Origin: Neobacillus novalis NBRC 102450
Lineage (GTDB): Bacteria > Bacillota > Bacilli > Bacillales > Cytobacillaceae
Direction: 5' to 3'
DNA: 64,000 nt
NCBI RefSeq assembly: GCF_001591805.1
Contig: NZ_BCVP01000007.1
Location: forward strand, 207,184 to 271,183
In this document: positions 50,250 through 60,766 of the stretch, in pieces
Position numbering within the stretch: the stretch's first letter is position 1
Layout of the letters: every line of letters begins with the position of its first letter
Position numbers and translations under genes: made by a program
Notes under the pieces: model-generated
What the model was told of the DNA's origin: nothing
Seen by the model: only the letters and a program-made list of their open reading frames with translations
Database searches by the model: none

Positions 50250-51998
50250 TTACTTTGCCCCATAGACAAAATTTGATATTTCCTGGGAAACGGAGCGCCA
50301 AAATTCGCGGTGCTCGTCTCGATTACTATCTCTTTTTGTCACAACTTCGAAAACATGGATTCCTGTACTTTCTATCGTGTTTTTCATTTCTATGTCTAAG
50401 TGGTCCCAATCTGTAATTTTTGTGAAATTTCCATCAAACATCCGAACAGCGTGCTCAAATTCAAGATTTAGCGGCGTACCAAACAAAAGCTCAAAGTTTT
50501 TAGGGTGTTCTGATTGTGGCAGAAAAGAGAAAATTCCGCCGCCATTATTGTTTACAAGAATGATATGGATATCAATATTGTATAGCTTAGCTGCAATGAG
50601 TCCATTTAAATCATGGAAAAAGGTTAGGTCTCCGAGAACCAGATATAAGGATTTCGAATATAAAGCAGCTCCTAAGGCGGTTGAAACCGTACCATCTATC
50701 CCATTGGCCCCCCTGTTTGCCATGACCTTAATTGATTTCTCATTATTGAGGAAAAAACTATCCAAATCGCGGATTGGCATACTATTTCCCACAAACAGGG
50801 TTGCCCCCTCTGGCAGCATATCCGCCAATTGATAGAACAATTTACCTTCACTTAATTCGGTTAAGTCTTTAACAAGAGACATATTTTCTTTTGTAAGCTG
50901 GTTGACCCTTTGCCAATCCTGCAAAAATCCGGATGGAGAGTTGGTATCTAGCAAGCTTAACAGCTGTTCGCAAAAGATGGTCTCATTGCAAAAAATCATT
51001 TCTGTGGATAATGCTGACGGGTCACGCCAGCCGCCGCCGCCATCAATAACAAATTGCTCTGCACCGTGGTTTTCTTTTAAGAAAATCGTTAACGCTTTCG
51101 AAATGGGCATCGCCCCGAATCGTAAAACAACATCCGGCTGTAGAAAGGTTTTCGCGTCTTCATTTCTTAAAAAAGTATCATAGGTGTCAATTATATTTAC
51201 CTTACTGTGGCTGCCGCTTCTAAGTTGTGATAAAGGGTCCGCTAAAATCGGAAAGTTTAAAGCCTGGGAAAGCCTAGTTACAGCCATTGTAAATCGATTA
51301 TCGGCCGTGTTACCACAAACGATAATACCTCTTTCTTTACCCTTTATCTTTTCAGCAATGTCTTGAAAATGGTTATGTTCTAATGTTAAGTCTCCGTTTT
51401 GCACCTTTACATATCCTTTTGGCCGTTCCTCCAGCTGGAAGAGTTCCTCATCCAGTTTTGGAATGAGCGGTTCGCGGAATGGAAAATTCAAATGAACAGG
51501 TCCGGCGGGAGCCTGTGCGGCAATGGCTGCTGCCCGTGCACAAACGGTCCGGACATAGCGGATTATCTCCCTATTTCCCTCTGGTAACGCCATTTCGGCA
51601 AACCATTTTACATGCTGCCCATATAAATGGATTTGATTTATCGCCTGCGGTGCACCTACTTCTCTTAGTTCATGGGGCCGGTCAGCCGTCAAAACCACGA
51701 GCGGGACCCTGGAGGAATGCGCCTCGACAATCGCTGGAAAATAGTTCGCTGCAGCTGTACCTGAAGTACAAAGAATGGCAGCTGGCCTGTTTGTCGCCTT
51801 GGCAATTCCTAAGGCGAAAAAAGCAGCGGAACGTTCATCCACATGGATATGGACTTTTAACTCAGGATGTTCGGCCATCACCATTGCCATCGGAGTAGAT
51901 CTCGATCCTGGACTGACAACAACATCGGTAATTCCTGAAGAATAAAGCTCTGCCACAAAGGCAGCAATATAAGCGGTTAATGATTCTTGATGACTCAT
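50250..51998 (-). CDS. menD: SEPHCHC synthase
   Basis: MenD joins isochorismate and 2-oxoglutarate using thiamine diphosphate. The 582-residue protein has VVVSPGSRSTP near residue 27, the N-terminal Glu region VDERSAAFFALG, and a cofactor motif starting GDLTFFHDLNGL near residue 435. I start at ATG AGT (51998), one base after the menF stop, with TTGGAGG upstream; the TTG used by the longer frame is part of that site. Confidence 0.96.
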   Translation of the reverse strand: MSHQESLTAYIAAFVAELYSSGITDVVVSPGSRSTPMAMVMAEHPELKVHIHVDERSAAFFALGIAKATNRPAAILCTSGTAAANYFPAIVEAHSSRVPLVVLTADRPHELREVGAPQAINQIHLYGQHVKWFAEMALPEGNREIIRYVRTVCARAAAIAAQAPAGPVHLNFPFREPLIPKLDEELFQLEERPKGYVKVQNGDLTLEHNHFQDIAEKIKGKERGIIVCGNTADNRFTMAVTRLSQALNFPILADPLSQLRSGSHSKVNIIDTYDTFLRNEDAKTFLQPDVVLRFGAMPISKALTIFLKENHGAEQFVIDGGGGWRDPSALSTEMIFCNETIFCEQLLSLLDTNSPSGFLQDWQRVNQLTKENMSLVKDLTELSEGKLFYQLADMLPEGATLFVGNSMPIRDLDSFFLNNEKSIKVMANRGANGIDGTVSTALGAALYSKSLYLVLGDLTFFHDLNGLIAAKLYNIDIHIILVNNNGGGIFSFLPQSEHPKNFELLFGTPLNLEFEHAVRMFDGNFTKITDWDHLDIEMKNTIESTGIHVFEVVTKRDSNRDEHREFWRSVSQEISNFVYGAK

Positions 51999-51999
51999 A

Positions 52000-53400
52000 T
52001 TATTTTCCTCCAAGAGCTCGAAGCATCGGTGTAAACTTCAAACTCGTCTCTAAATATTCACTTTCTGCTTCCGAATCGGCAACGACACCACAGCCGGCAA
52101 ACAATGATGCCTCTTCCCCCTGCAAGAGCCCGGAACGGATAGAAACAGCAAATTCACCATTGCGCCGATAATCTGCCCAGCCTAATGGTGCTGCATAAAA
52201 ACCACGGTCAAGCAGTTCTACCTGGCGGATTTTTTCAACGGCTGCCTCTTTAGGGAGCCCGCCGAGAGCAGGTGTCGGATGAAGTCTTTCCACCAATAAC
52301 ATTAGTGAAGTATCTTTATGGCACTTACCGATGACTGGTGTATAAAGGTGCTGAATATCCCTTATTTTCATAAGCTGCGGCTTATCAGGCAAGATTATTT
52401 CATGGCATGATTCTTCTAAAGCTTCCTTAATCATTTCTACTACGTACTGATGTTCAATAAGGTTCTTCTGGTCCGTTAATAATTTCTCCCCTAAAAGCCT
52501 ATCTTCCTGTTCCGTCTCCCCGCGGGAAATAGAACCGGCAAGACAAGTAGAAAAAATTTCATTCCCCTGCTTTTTAACAAGTCTCTCTGGAGAAGCCCCA
52601 ATAAAACAATCGCCATTTGATTCAAAGGCAAAGATAAAGCTTTCTTGCTGCTGTGAGAATAAACGATCAAGTACATTCTCAGCCTCAATTTGTCCGTCAA
52701 AAATGAGCCGGAGCTCTCTGGCAAGGACTACCTTTTTTAAGGGGCCGTTTGTTAATTCTTTCACAACCCCATCAACAGACTCTTTCCATTTTTCCGGCAT
52801 AATTTCATTGGTCCTTATTAGAGACGTCGACTTTGCTCGATAATTAGTGGTTATAGAATGCAGAATCAAATTTCTCTCTTCGATTATCTTACTAAATAAG
52901 GATAGATCATCATGGGAGGTACAAATGGCATTGGTTGTTAAATAAGCCTGCCCTCTAATGATACTCAATAAATATTTGGGTATATGGAACAAAGAATCGG
53001 CAAATTTGGACCAGAGCTCTGTTTTTTCTTTTAATGGATCAAAGGAAAATCCACCAAACATAACAGGACCAACAGCGATTTCAGTATATGTATTAAAAAT
53101 GAGACTATCCTTTAAAAATTTCTCCCACTCTTTTTCAACATGAAAAAAGCGGTCAGTAACCTGATCCGACTGAATTTGTTTAGAAATTCCAAGTCCAACA
53201 AGGACAATTTCATCTGTTGGATCTTTCCAAAAAAAACGTTCCCCACAAAAGCGTTCTTTTCCTGCCTTAAAAAAGGCCAAAGGATTAACCGTGTCAATTT
53301 TATGAACTTCACTTACCAAAATAGGCCTGCCTAGTTCTTTTGCACGCTTAACAGCCAAAGCACCTCTTTCGTTTATTTCTGTTTCTTGAATGGTAACCAA
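52000..53400 (-). CDS. menF: Isochorismate synthase
   Basis: MenF converts chorismate to isochorismate, the entry to menaquinone. The product of about 466 residues has the chorismate-binding domain in its second half: SPERLVKKQGNEIFSTCLAGSISRG near residue 270, HPTPALGGLP near 375, and FAGCGVVADSEAESEYLET near the C-terminus. The start is TTG at 53400, six bases after GGAGGG; the open frame extends 13 codons upstream through that site. It heads the men operon and is divergent from menA. Confidence 0.92.
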   Translation of the reverse strand: MVTIQETEINERGALAVKRAKELGRPILVSEVHKIDTVNPLAFFKAGKERFCGERFFWKDPTDEIVLVGLGISKQIQSDQVTDRFFHVEKEWEKFLKDSLIFNTYTEIAVGPVMFGGFSFDPLKEKTELWSKFADSLFHIPKYLLSIIRGQAYLTTNAICTSHDDLSLFSKIIEERNLILHSITTNYRAKSTSLIRTNEIMPEKWKESVDGVVKELTNGPLKKVVLARELRLIFDGQIEAENVLDRLFSQQQESFIFAFESNGDCFIGASPERLVKKQGNEIFSTCLAGSISRGETEQEDRLLGEKLLTDQKNLIEHQYVVEMIKEALEESCHEIILPDKPQLMKIRDIQHLYTPVIGKCHKDTSLMLLVERLHPTPALGGLPKEAAVEKIRQVELLDRGFYAAPLGWADYRRNGEFAVSIRSGLLQGEEASLFAGCGVVADSEAESEYLETSLKFTPMLRALGGK

Positions 53401-53468
53401 ACAAATCCCTCCAAAACAGCCGAAATGACTGTTATCCATTCATTTTATTGCTTATCTTAAGTTACTAC

Positions 53469-53484
53469 CTTCATTGTAATGAAG
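53469..53484. promoter_or_regulatory. Palindrome in the menF upstream region
   Basis: CTTCATTGTAATGAAG has perfect 7-bp arms around two bases. It lies about 70 bases before the menF start, next to a weak TTGACT -35-like hexamer. It could be an operator controlling the men operon; no regulator is identified. Confidence 0.35.
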
Positions 53485-53642
53485 TCAATAATAGTTGTCA
53501 CTATCTATCCTTATTATATATCAAATCTTCACCTTGTGTTGACAAATGAACTTTTCAGTATTTTCATTATTATTATTTTCCCTCGAACCATTCAATAATA
53601 ATCAGGCAGGGATTATCTTCTAATTTTGATAGCAAAAATCAA

Positions 53643-53671
53643 TTGACACTAGTACGGGAATTCCATACACT
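53643..53671 (+). promoter_or_regulatory. SigA promoter of menA
   Basis: TTGACA (53643-53648) and TACACT (53666-53671) are 17 bases apart. The start would lie about 65 bases before the menA ATG. Confidence 0.7.
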
Positions 53672-53745
53672 AAGGGTTGGGCAATGACCTTTATCCTATT
53701 AAAATGAAATATTATATAGAAATTTTTAAAAAGGGAGAGAACAAT

Positions 53746-54684
53746 ATGCAGCCTAATTTACAGCAAAGTTCGAAACCTGCTGTTGAGTCAAATCGCGGTG
53801 TTCAAGTTTGGTGGCAAATGACGCGTCCCCACACGTTAACCGCTGCCTTCGTACCAGTATTACTTGGTACCGCATTAGCTCTTCGGAACGGGAAAATTCA
53901 TTTCGGGCTTTTTCTTGCAATGCTGATCGCCAGTTTATTAATTCAAGCAGCAACCAATATGTTTAATGAATATTTCGATTTCAAACGCGGCCTTGACACT
54001 GAACACTCAGTCGGAATTGGCGGGACCATTGTCCGTGACGGAATCAAGCCAAAGACAGTTATCAATCTTGCTTTTGGCTTTTACGGTATCGCCTTATTAT
54101 TAGGGATCTATATTTGTGCAAACAGCAGCTGGTGGCTCGCCATTGTTGGCCTAGTTTGTATGGCTGTTGGCTATTTTTATACCGGTGGGCCATTTCCGAT
54201 TGCCTATACACCATTTGGTGAAATTTTTTCCGGTTTCTTTATGGGAATGCTGATTATCTTAATTTCATTCTTCATTCAAACGGGAACAGTTGAGCGCACA
54301 AGTATTCTTGTATCGATTCCGAGTATGATTTTGGTTGGTATGATTATGTTGTCTAATAATATCCGTGACCTCGATGGTGACAAAGAAAATGGCCGGAAAA
54401 CAGTTGCTATTTTATTAGGAAAAAAGCAGGCCATTAACTTACTAGCAGGAATGTTCATTTTCTCTTATTTATGGGTTCTTGCCCTTATTATCAGCGGTGT
54501 GACGCCCGTTTGGACAGCCATCGTGATCCTAAGTGCACCAAAAGCAATTAAAGCGACAAAAGGTTTTATTGGAAACAGCTTACCAATCCAAATGGCACCT
54601 GCGATGAAAGCAACAGCGCAAACTAATACGATTTTTGGATTTTTACTCGCAATTGGAATTTTCATTGGACACTTTGTATCATAA
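53746..54684 (+). CDS. menA: 1,4-Dihydroxy-2-naphthoate polyprenyltransferase
   Basis: MenA attaches the prenyl chain to dihydroxynaphthoate at the membrane. The 312-residue protein has about eight to nine helices and the UbiA-type metal motifs NMFNEYFDFKRGLD near residue 72 and NNIRDLDGDKENGRKT near 205. The start at 53746 is supported by AAGGGAGAG; the open frame begins 23 codons earlier without a site. It is divergent from menF and shares a terminator with glgP. Confidence 0.94.
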   Translation: MQPNLQQSSKPAVESNRGVQVWWQMTRPHTLTAAFVPVLLGTALALRNGKIHFGLFLAMLIASLLIQAATNMFNEYFDFKRGLDTEHSVGIGGTIVRDGIKPKTVINLAFGFYGIALLLGIYICANSSWWLAIVGLVCMAVGYFYTGGPFPIAYTPFGEIFSGFFMGMLIILISFFIQTGTVERTSILVSIPSMILVGMIMLSNNIRDLDGDKENGRKTVAILLGKKQAINLLAGMFIFSYLWVLALIISGVTPVWTAIVILSAPKAIKATKGFIGNSLPIQMAPAMKATAQTNTIFGFLLAIGIFIGHFVS

Positions 54685-54686
54685 GA

Positions 54687-54718
54687 AAAAGGCTTCTGCC
54701 ATGTGGCAGGAGCCTTTT
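54687..54718. terminator. Bidirectional terminator between menA and glgP
   Basis: AAAAGGCTTCTGCC pairs with GGCAGGAGCCTTTT (one mismatch) around four bases, with T tracts on both strands. Confidence 0.9.
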
Positions 54719-54719
54719 C

Positions 54720-57113
54720 TTATAAGGGTTTTATTCCCCATATGTCATCCGCATATTCCTGAATGGTGCGGTCACTTGAGAAATAACCGGCGTTCGCAAT
54801 ATTCACTAACGACTTTTGCTGCCATATGCGCTGATTCTTATATGTTTCCCCAATTTTCTCCTGAATGTCGGCATAGGAGGCAAAATCCTTCAGGACAAAA
54901 TATTGATCATTCTCCTCCAAAAGGGAATCAAAGATTGGTTCGAATTCATTATACACCCCTGGGAAAAATCCATTCACAAGCTGGTCAACAGCTTGACGGA
55001 TCCGATTATCATGATGATAGTATTCAACCGATTGGTATCCACCATGTTGATAATAGTGAAGAACTTCCTCTGCCGTTAACCCAAAAGTAAAAATATTTTT
55101 ATCCCCGACCAACTCACGAATCTCAATATTTGCGCCATCTAATGTCCCCGCCGTCAGGGCACCGTTAATCATAAATTTCATGTTGCCCGTTCCCGAGGCT
55201 TCCTTACTAGCCGTGGAAATCTGCTCACTCACATCTGCTGCCGGAAAGATTTTTTCAGCAAGTGAGACACGATAATTCTCAAGGAAAATTACTTTCAGTT
55301 TGTCGTTCACTACTGGGTCATTATTAATTTTTTCAGCAGCGGTATTGATTAATTTGATAATTTTTTTGGCGTAATAATAACCAGGTGAAGCTTTAGCTCC
55401 AAAAATAAACACCCTTGGCACAAGCGAAAAACTTGAATCTTCCTTTATCCGATTATATAAGTGCATGATGTGTAAAACATTTAGCAGCTGGCGTTTATAG
55501 GCATGAAGCCGTTTCACCTGGACATCAAAAATCGCACCAGTGTCCACAGCTGTACCAGTCTTATCAAAGATGATCTTAGCCAGGGTTTGCTTATTTTCCT
55601 GTTTTATTTTTAACAGCTTTTCCAAAAATGCGGCATCATTTTGATAATTCAGAAGCTGATTCAAGTCGGTGGCTGAATAGGTCCAGTCGGGCCCAATCGT
55701 TTCCGTAATAAGGGAGGATAAGTTCGGATTTGCTTTTAACAGCCAGCGCCGGTGAGCGATCCCATTGGTTTTATTATTAAATTTCTCGGGAAAAAGCTGA
55801 AAGAAAGGTTTCATCTCCCGTTTCTTTAAAATCTCCGTATGCAGCTTTGCAACACCATTGACACTAAAGCTGCCGACAATAGCCAGATGAGCCATTTTGA
55901 CATATTCATCAGCAAGAATCGCAAGTCTCGCAATCCGCTCCCAATCACCTGGCGTCTGATCCCACAGCTGTTGGCAGAATCGCTCATTAATTTCTTCAAC
56001 AATCAGATAAATACGCGGCAATAGCGGGCGGAAAATGCGAATCGGCCATTTTTCTAATGCCTCTGATAAGGTTGTATGATTCGTATAAGAAATCGTATGT
56101 GTCGTAATCTGCCAGGCCTGTTCCCATTCAAACCCCTCCACATCGATTAGGATTCTCATCAGCTCTGGAATCGCAAGGACTGGGTGGGTATCATTGATGT
56201 GAATACAAACATGTTCATGGAGCTTGTTCAAGCTGCAGTGCTGTTTTCGGTAGTTTTTTAAGATTGATTGAATACTTGCCGACACTAAAAAATATTGCTG
56301 TTTAAGCCTTAAAATTTTCCCTTCATCGTGGGTATCATCCGGGTATAAAAACTCGGAAATTGCTTCTGTTTCCCGCTTATATTTTAAGATATCCTCATGG
56401 AATGGAAACTGGGACGGCTCCGCGTTCCAAAGTCTTAACGTATTAACGGTTTTTGCTTGAAACCCGAGTACTGGCATGTCGTGTGGGACAGCAGTGACCG
56501 TCTCTGCATTCAGATGATGAAAGACGAGTCGGCCGTTTTCCTGCTTTGCTTCCACCTTGCCCCAAAACGGAATTTTCACAGCACAATCCGCCTTGCGGAT
56601 CTCCCAGACATTGCCGCTCCGCAGCCATTGCTCAGGCAGTTCGACTTGATAGCCATCGACAATTTTCTGCTCAAATAAGCCATGCTTATAACGAATACCG
56701 TGTCCGTGTCCAGGAAGTTTCAGCGAAGCTAGTGAATCTAAAAAACAGGCGGCCAGCCTTCCTAGGCCGCCGTTTCCTAAGCCTGCATCTGCTTCTAATT
56801 CCTCAAGCTCCCCCAAATCAATCCCCAGTTCCTGAAGACCAGCCTGCACCGTTTCTTCCACACCGAGGTTGATTAAATTTTGTCTTAAGAGTTTACCTAA
56901 TAAATATTCAATCGAAAGGTAGTAAACTTGCTTTCCCTTTGCCGCGAGATATTTTTCATTGGTTGTAATCCAATCATGGCTAACAAATTCACGAATCATC
57001 TGGCCAAGAGTTTGATAATAGTCTCTTAACGTGGTTTCCGAAAAGCTCCTCCCAGATAACATCTCAAGCCTTTTTAGAAAATTCCCCTTAAATTCGGCTG
57101 TACTAGAAAACAT
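54720..57113 (-). CDS. glgP: Glycogen phosphorylase
   Basis: GlgP releases glucose 1-phosphate from glycogen. The 797-residue protein has [16 protein letters not shown] near residue 110 and the pyridoxal phosphate lysine in [17 protein letters not shown] near residue 640, typical of GT35 enzymes. I use the ATG at 57113 with GAGGAGTG upstream; the frame is open ten codons further. It overlaps the end of glgA by 11 bases and is the last gene of glgBCDAP. Confidence 0.95.
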   Translation of the reverse strand: MFSSTAEFKGNFLKRLEMLSGRSFSETTLRDYYQTLGQMIREFVSHDWITTNEKYLAAKGKQVYYLSIEYLLGKLLRQNLINLGVEETVQAGLQELGIDLGELEELEADAGLGNGGLGRLAACFLDSLASLKLPGHGHGIRYKHGLFEQKIVDGYQVELPEQWLRSGNVWEIRKADCAVKIPFWGKVEAKQENGRLVFHHLNAETVTAVPHDMPVLGFQAKTVNTLRLWNAEPSQFPFHEDILKYKRETEAISEFLYPDDTHDEGKILRLKQQYFLVSASIQSILKNYRKQHCSLNKLHEHVCIHINDTHPVLAIPELMRILIDVEGFEWEQAWQITTHTISYTNHTTLSEALEKWPIRIFRPLLPRIYLIVEEINERFCQQLWDQTPGDWERIARLAILADEYVKMAHLAIVGSFSVNGVAKLHTEILKKREMKPFFQLFPEKFNNKTNGIAHRRWLLKANPNLSSLITETIGPDWTYSATDLNQLLNYQNDAAFLEKLLKIKQENKQTLAKIIFDKTGTAVDTGAIFDVQVKRLHAYKRQLLNVLHIMHLYNRIKEDSSFSLVPRVFIFGAKASPGYYYAKKIIKLINTAAEKINNDPVVNDKLKVIFLENYRVSLAEKIFPAADVSEQISTASKEASGTGNMKFMINGALTAGTLDGANIEIRELVGDKNIFTFGLTAEEVLHYYQHGGYQSVEYYHHDNRIRQAVDQLVNGFFPGVYNEFEPIFDSLLEENDQYFVLKDFASYADIQEKIGETYKNQRIWQQKSLVNIANAGYFSSDRTIQEYADDIWGIKPL

Positions 57114-58554
57114 GGGTTTCACTCCTCGAGATGAGTTCCGCATATAGCTGGTTATAGCGAAAAGCAGACTGTACCCAGCTATAATCCATCTCCATTGCTT
57201 GTTTTACAATCGATTCCCAAGTATCGGTATCATGGTAAAAACTTATTGCCCTTTGAATGGTCGCGAGCATTTCATGGGCATTGAAGTTTCGAAAGGAAAA
57301 TCCATTTCCTTCGCCAGTAAATTCATTCCAGGCCTTTACCGTATCGTTTAAGCCGCCCGTCTCACGAACAATTGGAATTGCTCCGTATTTCATCGCAATC
57401 AACTGGCTGAGACCGCATGGCTCAAATAGGGATGGCATTAAGAACATATCTGCCGCTGCATATAGCTTATGTGCGAGTTCCTCATTAAAACCAGTATGAA
57501 CCTTTAACTTCTCCGGGTAAATGCGGGCAGCCTGCCTTAAATGTTCTTCATTTTCAAAATCACCGGTACCTAAGATAATCACCTGTAAGTCCTCCTGCAA
57601 TATTTCCCGGAGGACGCATTTAACTAAATCAAGCCCCTTTTGCTTTGTAAGCCTGGAAATCATCACTAATAAAGGAGTGCCTGGCTTTTGCCGCAAACCA
57701 AACTGTTTTTGAACTTCTCGTTTATTAATAAGCTTATTGCGCTGATCATCAGCTGAAAAGGGTTGATAGATCAATGGGTCTCCAGCTGGATTATAGAAGT
57801 CCTCATCGATTCCATTTAAAATTCCAACAATATCCTCATTTCTTTCTCTTAATAAACCCTCTAATTTTTCCCCGTAAACTTCAGTTTGTATTTCCTCTTT
57901 ATAGGTCGGACTCACCGTCGTAATTTTATCAGCAGCGACAAGCGCTCCCTTCATAAAATTGATATTCCCGAAAAACTCTAAATGGCCTGGGTGAAAGGAT
58001 TGATGATCCATCCCTAACAAATCTCCCAACACCTCTTTCGGAAAAACGCCTTGGAATTGCAGATTATGAATCGTAAATACCGTCCGCATTAGACCGTAGC
58101 CTTTTCTCTTGTAATACTCCGTCCTTAATAGATAGGGTATCATGGCGGTGTGCCAGTCATGGCAGTGGAGCACATCTGGGAAAAAGTCCAGCTCCGCCAG
58201 TGCTTCTAAGACGGCTCGATTAAAAAAAGCAAATCTTTCTCCATCATCAAAAAAGCCGTATAACTGTTCACGTTTAAAATAGTATTCATTATCGACAAAA
58301 TAATAGGTAACCCCCTGATGTGTAAGCTCCTCGATACCGCAATATTGATTTCTCCAACCGACAGGAACAAAGAATTCTTTGAGCTTCTTCATTTCTTTCT
58401 TATAGTCATCAGAAATGGTTCCGTACTTAGGAAGAATGACCCTGACATCTGTTCCTAGACTTCTTAATTCTTTGGGAAGCGAACCGGCAACATCGGCAAG
58501 TCCCCCCGATTTTGCAAATGGCCCGCATTCTGAAACGGCAAATAATACTTTCAC
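57103..58554 (-). CDS. glgA: Glycogen synthase (ADP-glucose)
   Basis: GlgA extends alpha-1,4-glucan from ADP-glucose. The 483-residue GT5 enzyme begins with the ADP-glucose site [13 protein letters not shown] near residue 15, has [14 protein letters not shown] near 130, and [12 protein letters not shown] near 375 with the catalytic Glu. It overlaps glgD by four bases. Confidence 0.96.
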   Translation of the reverse strand: MKVLFAVSECGPFAKSGGLADVAGSLPKELRSLGTDVRVILPKYGTISDDYKKEMKKLKEFFVPVGWRNQYCGIEELTHQGVTYYFVDNEYYFKREQLYGFFDDGERFAFFNRAVLEALAELDFFPDVLHCHDWHTAMIPYLLRTEYYKRKGYGLMRTVFTIHNLQFQGVFPKEVLGDLLGMDHQSFHPGHLEFFGNINFMKGALVAADKITTVSPTYKEEIQTEVYGEKLEGLLRERNEDIVGILNGIDEDFYNPAGDPLIYQPFSADDQRNKLINKREVQKQFGLRQKPGTPLLVMISRLTKQKGLDLVKCVLREILQEDLQVIILGTGDFENEEHLRQAARIYPEKLKVHTGFNEELAHKLYAAADMFLMPSLFEPCGLSQLIAMKYGAIPIVRETGGLNDTVKAWNEFTGEGNGFSFRNFNAHEMLATIQRAISFYHDTDTWESIVKQAMEMDYSWVQSAFRYNQLYAELISRSETHVF

Positions 58555-59582
58555 GAGTTCATCAACGCTCCTTGCTTTGTCCCCTTACGAATCACATAAG
58601 GTGAACGGGTTGTTCCGGTTAATTGAGTTCCGGCATCCACTTTCACATCTTTATCTAAGATTACCGAATCTAAATAACAATTTTCCTCAATTTGGCACTT
58701 TTGCATAATAATGCAGTTCTTAATAACTGCTCCCTTGCCTATCTTTACGCCGCGGGAAACAATGCTATTTTCCACCGTCCCGAAAATTTTGCACCCATTG
58801 GCAACCATCGCATTTTTTACACTTGAGCTTTTACTATATTTGGTTGGCGGCTCATCCTTTACCTTTGTAAAGATTGGCTGTTCTTTGATAAACAATTGCT
58901 TCCAAATATTGGATTCGAGCAGCTTCATACTAGTAGAAAAATAGTTTTCAATCGAATCTATCATCACGGTATAACCGTTATAATCATAGTGACAAATGGA
59001 ATAATCGTTTTGAATAGCCGTTACAACATCCTTCATACAGGTATATCCTGTTTCATGTCTTGTTTCAATAAGTTTAATTAGTAAGGAGGTTTTGATTAAA
59101 TACATTTCCATCGATCTGCCATCCTGGTGATGGATTTCGGTTATATCACATTTTGCCTGACTATGCCAATTTAATATGGGTCTAAAATCCATATTAAAAA
59201 TCGTGTAACAGTTGGCGATAATCGAATACTCTTGTGTACTGCGATAAAAATAGTCCATATTGGCTGCAAAATGTTCAAACGATCCTATTTTATTGCCATC
59301 GTTATCGACAATCGGAGATGGGAAAAAGAAAAGGCCGTCCCTCTTGCGATTCAGATCCCAGTTTTTCCCCGAACCTAAATGATCCATTAGCGAGCGGTAC
59401 TGCATTTTGGGAAAAATGGCCACACTGCGGATTCCTGAATTCACCATATTTGATAGAACAAAATCAATAATGCGGTACCGCCCCGCAAAAGGCAATGCGG
59501 CAAGTGATCGATGTGTTAAAAGATCTTCCAAATCCTCATGATAAGTAGTGGCATCAATAACGCCTAAAAGCTTTCTTTTCAC
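58551..59582 (-). CDS. glgD: Glycogen biosynthesis protein GlgD (ADP-glucose pyrophosphorylase regulatory subunit)
   Basis: GlgD is a paralogue of GlgC that raises the activity of the heteromer. The 343-residue protein (the B. subtilis length) has the nucleotidyltransferase fold ([20 protein letters not shown]) but lacks the GGKGSRL loop, in line with a non-catalytic role. A left-handed beta-helix forms the C-terminal part ([22 protein letters not shown]). The start is GTG at 59582 with AGGAGGG 8 bases before it; an ATG upstream is in frame but lacks a site. Confidence 0.93.
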   Translation of the reverse strand: MKRKLLGVIDATTYHEDLEDLLTHRSLAALPFAGRYRIIDFVLSNMVNSGIRSVAIFPKMQYRSLMDHLGSGKNWDLNRKRDGLFFFPSPIVDNDGNKIGSFEHFAANMDYFYRSTQEYSIIANCYTIFNMDFRPILNWHSQAKCDITEIHHQDGRSMEMYLIKTSLLIKLIETRHETGYTCMKDVVTAIQNDYSICHYDYNGYTVMIDSIENYFSTSMKLLESNIWKQLFIKEQPIFTKVKDEPPTKYSKSSSVKNAMVANGCKIFGTVENSIVSRGVKIGKGAVIKNCIIMQKCQIEENCYLDSVILDKDVKVDAGTQLTGTTRSPYVIRKGTKQGALMNS

Positions 59583-59620
59583 TCCAAATTCCCTCCTGTT
59601 TTCCAACTAAAGACTATTAT

Positions 59621-60766
59621 TTAATAGGCAGTGTAAAACTCGCTTAACATTTCTTCCGTAACAAGAATAATTTCATCATCAAAAGAGCGAATCACAGTCC
59701 CGTCTGGTACCTTTACCTCACACGGTACAATAGCTTTTTCAATTAAACAGTTTTTTCCTATCGTGGCATCCGGCATAATGACCGACTCTTTAATCATGCT
59801 GCCTTTTCCGACCGTTACGCCTTGAAATAATACTGATTTTTCGATGTCCCCTTCGATGGTAGAGCCTTCATTAATCAAAGATTCTTTAACAATGGCATCC
59901 GTAGAAATATACTGCGGCGGCTGATTCGGATTAACAGAATAAATTCTCCAGTCATGATCAAACAAATCTAACTCACATTCTTCATTTAATAAATCCATGT
60001 TCGCTTCCCAAAGACTTTGAACCGTACCGACATCCTTCCAATATCCTTTAAAAGGATAGGCGAACAATTTCTTATTTTCCTCAAGCAGCATCGGAATCAC
60101 ATCTTTCCCAAAATCGTGGCTCGATTCAGGATTGCGATCATCCATTTCTAAATATTCCTTCAGTATATTCCAACTAAAAATATAAATACCCATAGATGCT
60201 AGATTGTTTTTCGGATTGCTGGGCTTTTCCTCAAACTCTACTATTCTTAAATCCTCATTGGTATTCATAATCCCAAACCGGCTTGCTTCCACCCAGGGAA
60301 CCTCAATTAAGGAAATCGTGACATCGGCCCTTTTTTCAATATGATATTCAAGCATGCTCTCGTAATTCATTTTGTATATATGATCACCTGAAAGGATTAA
60401 TACATAATCAGGCTGGTATTGCTTTAAATAATTCATGTTCTGATAGATTGCACTAGCCGTTCCGGTATACCACTTTACTTCCGAAGATTCACTATATGGC
60501 GGTAAAACAGTTACCCCGCCATCTTTACGGTCAAGATCCCAGGCGCTCCCTATTCCAATATAAGTGTTTAACACCAGCGGCTGGTATTGAGTTAGAACCC
60601 CTACCGTATCGATACCTGAATTGGCACAATTACTTAACGTAAAATCGATAATTCTATATTTTCCCCCAAAGGGGACAGCCGGCTTCGCCAGATCCTTAGT
60701 CAGCGAATTTAGCCTGCTTCCTTTCCCCCCTGCTAACAGCATGGCTACGCACTTTTTCTTTGCCAT
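59621..60766 (-). CDS. glgC: Glucose-1-phosphate adenylyltransferase
   Basis: GlgC makes ADP-glucose, the committed step of glycogen synthesis. The 381-residue protein has [20 protein letters not shown] at the N-terminus, the glucose 1-phosphate site in VEFEEKP near residue 180, and a C-terminal beta-helix ([21 protein letters not shown]). AAAGGAGAG precedes the ATG. Its first 71 bases overlap the 3' end of glgB in another frame. Confidence 0.97.
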   Translation of the reverse strand: MAKKKCVAMLLAGGKGSRLNSLTKDLAKPAVPFGGKYRIIDFTLSNCANSGIDTVGVLTQYQPLVLNTYIGIGSAWDLDRKDGGVTVLPPYSESSEVKWYTGTASAIYQNMNYLKQYQPDYVLILSGDHIYKMNYESMLEYHIEKRADVTISLIEVPWVEASRFGIMNTNEDLRIVEFEEKPSNPKNNLASMGIYIFSWNILKEYLEMDDRNPESSHDFGKDVIPMLLEENKKLFAYPFKGYWKDVGTVQSLWEANMDLLNEECELDLFDHDWRIYSVNPNQPPQYISTDAIVKESLINEGSTIEGDIEKSVLFQGVTVGKGSMIKESVIMPDATIGKNCLIEKAIVPCEVKVPDGTVIRSFDDEIILVTEEMLSEFYTAY

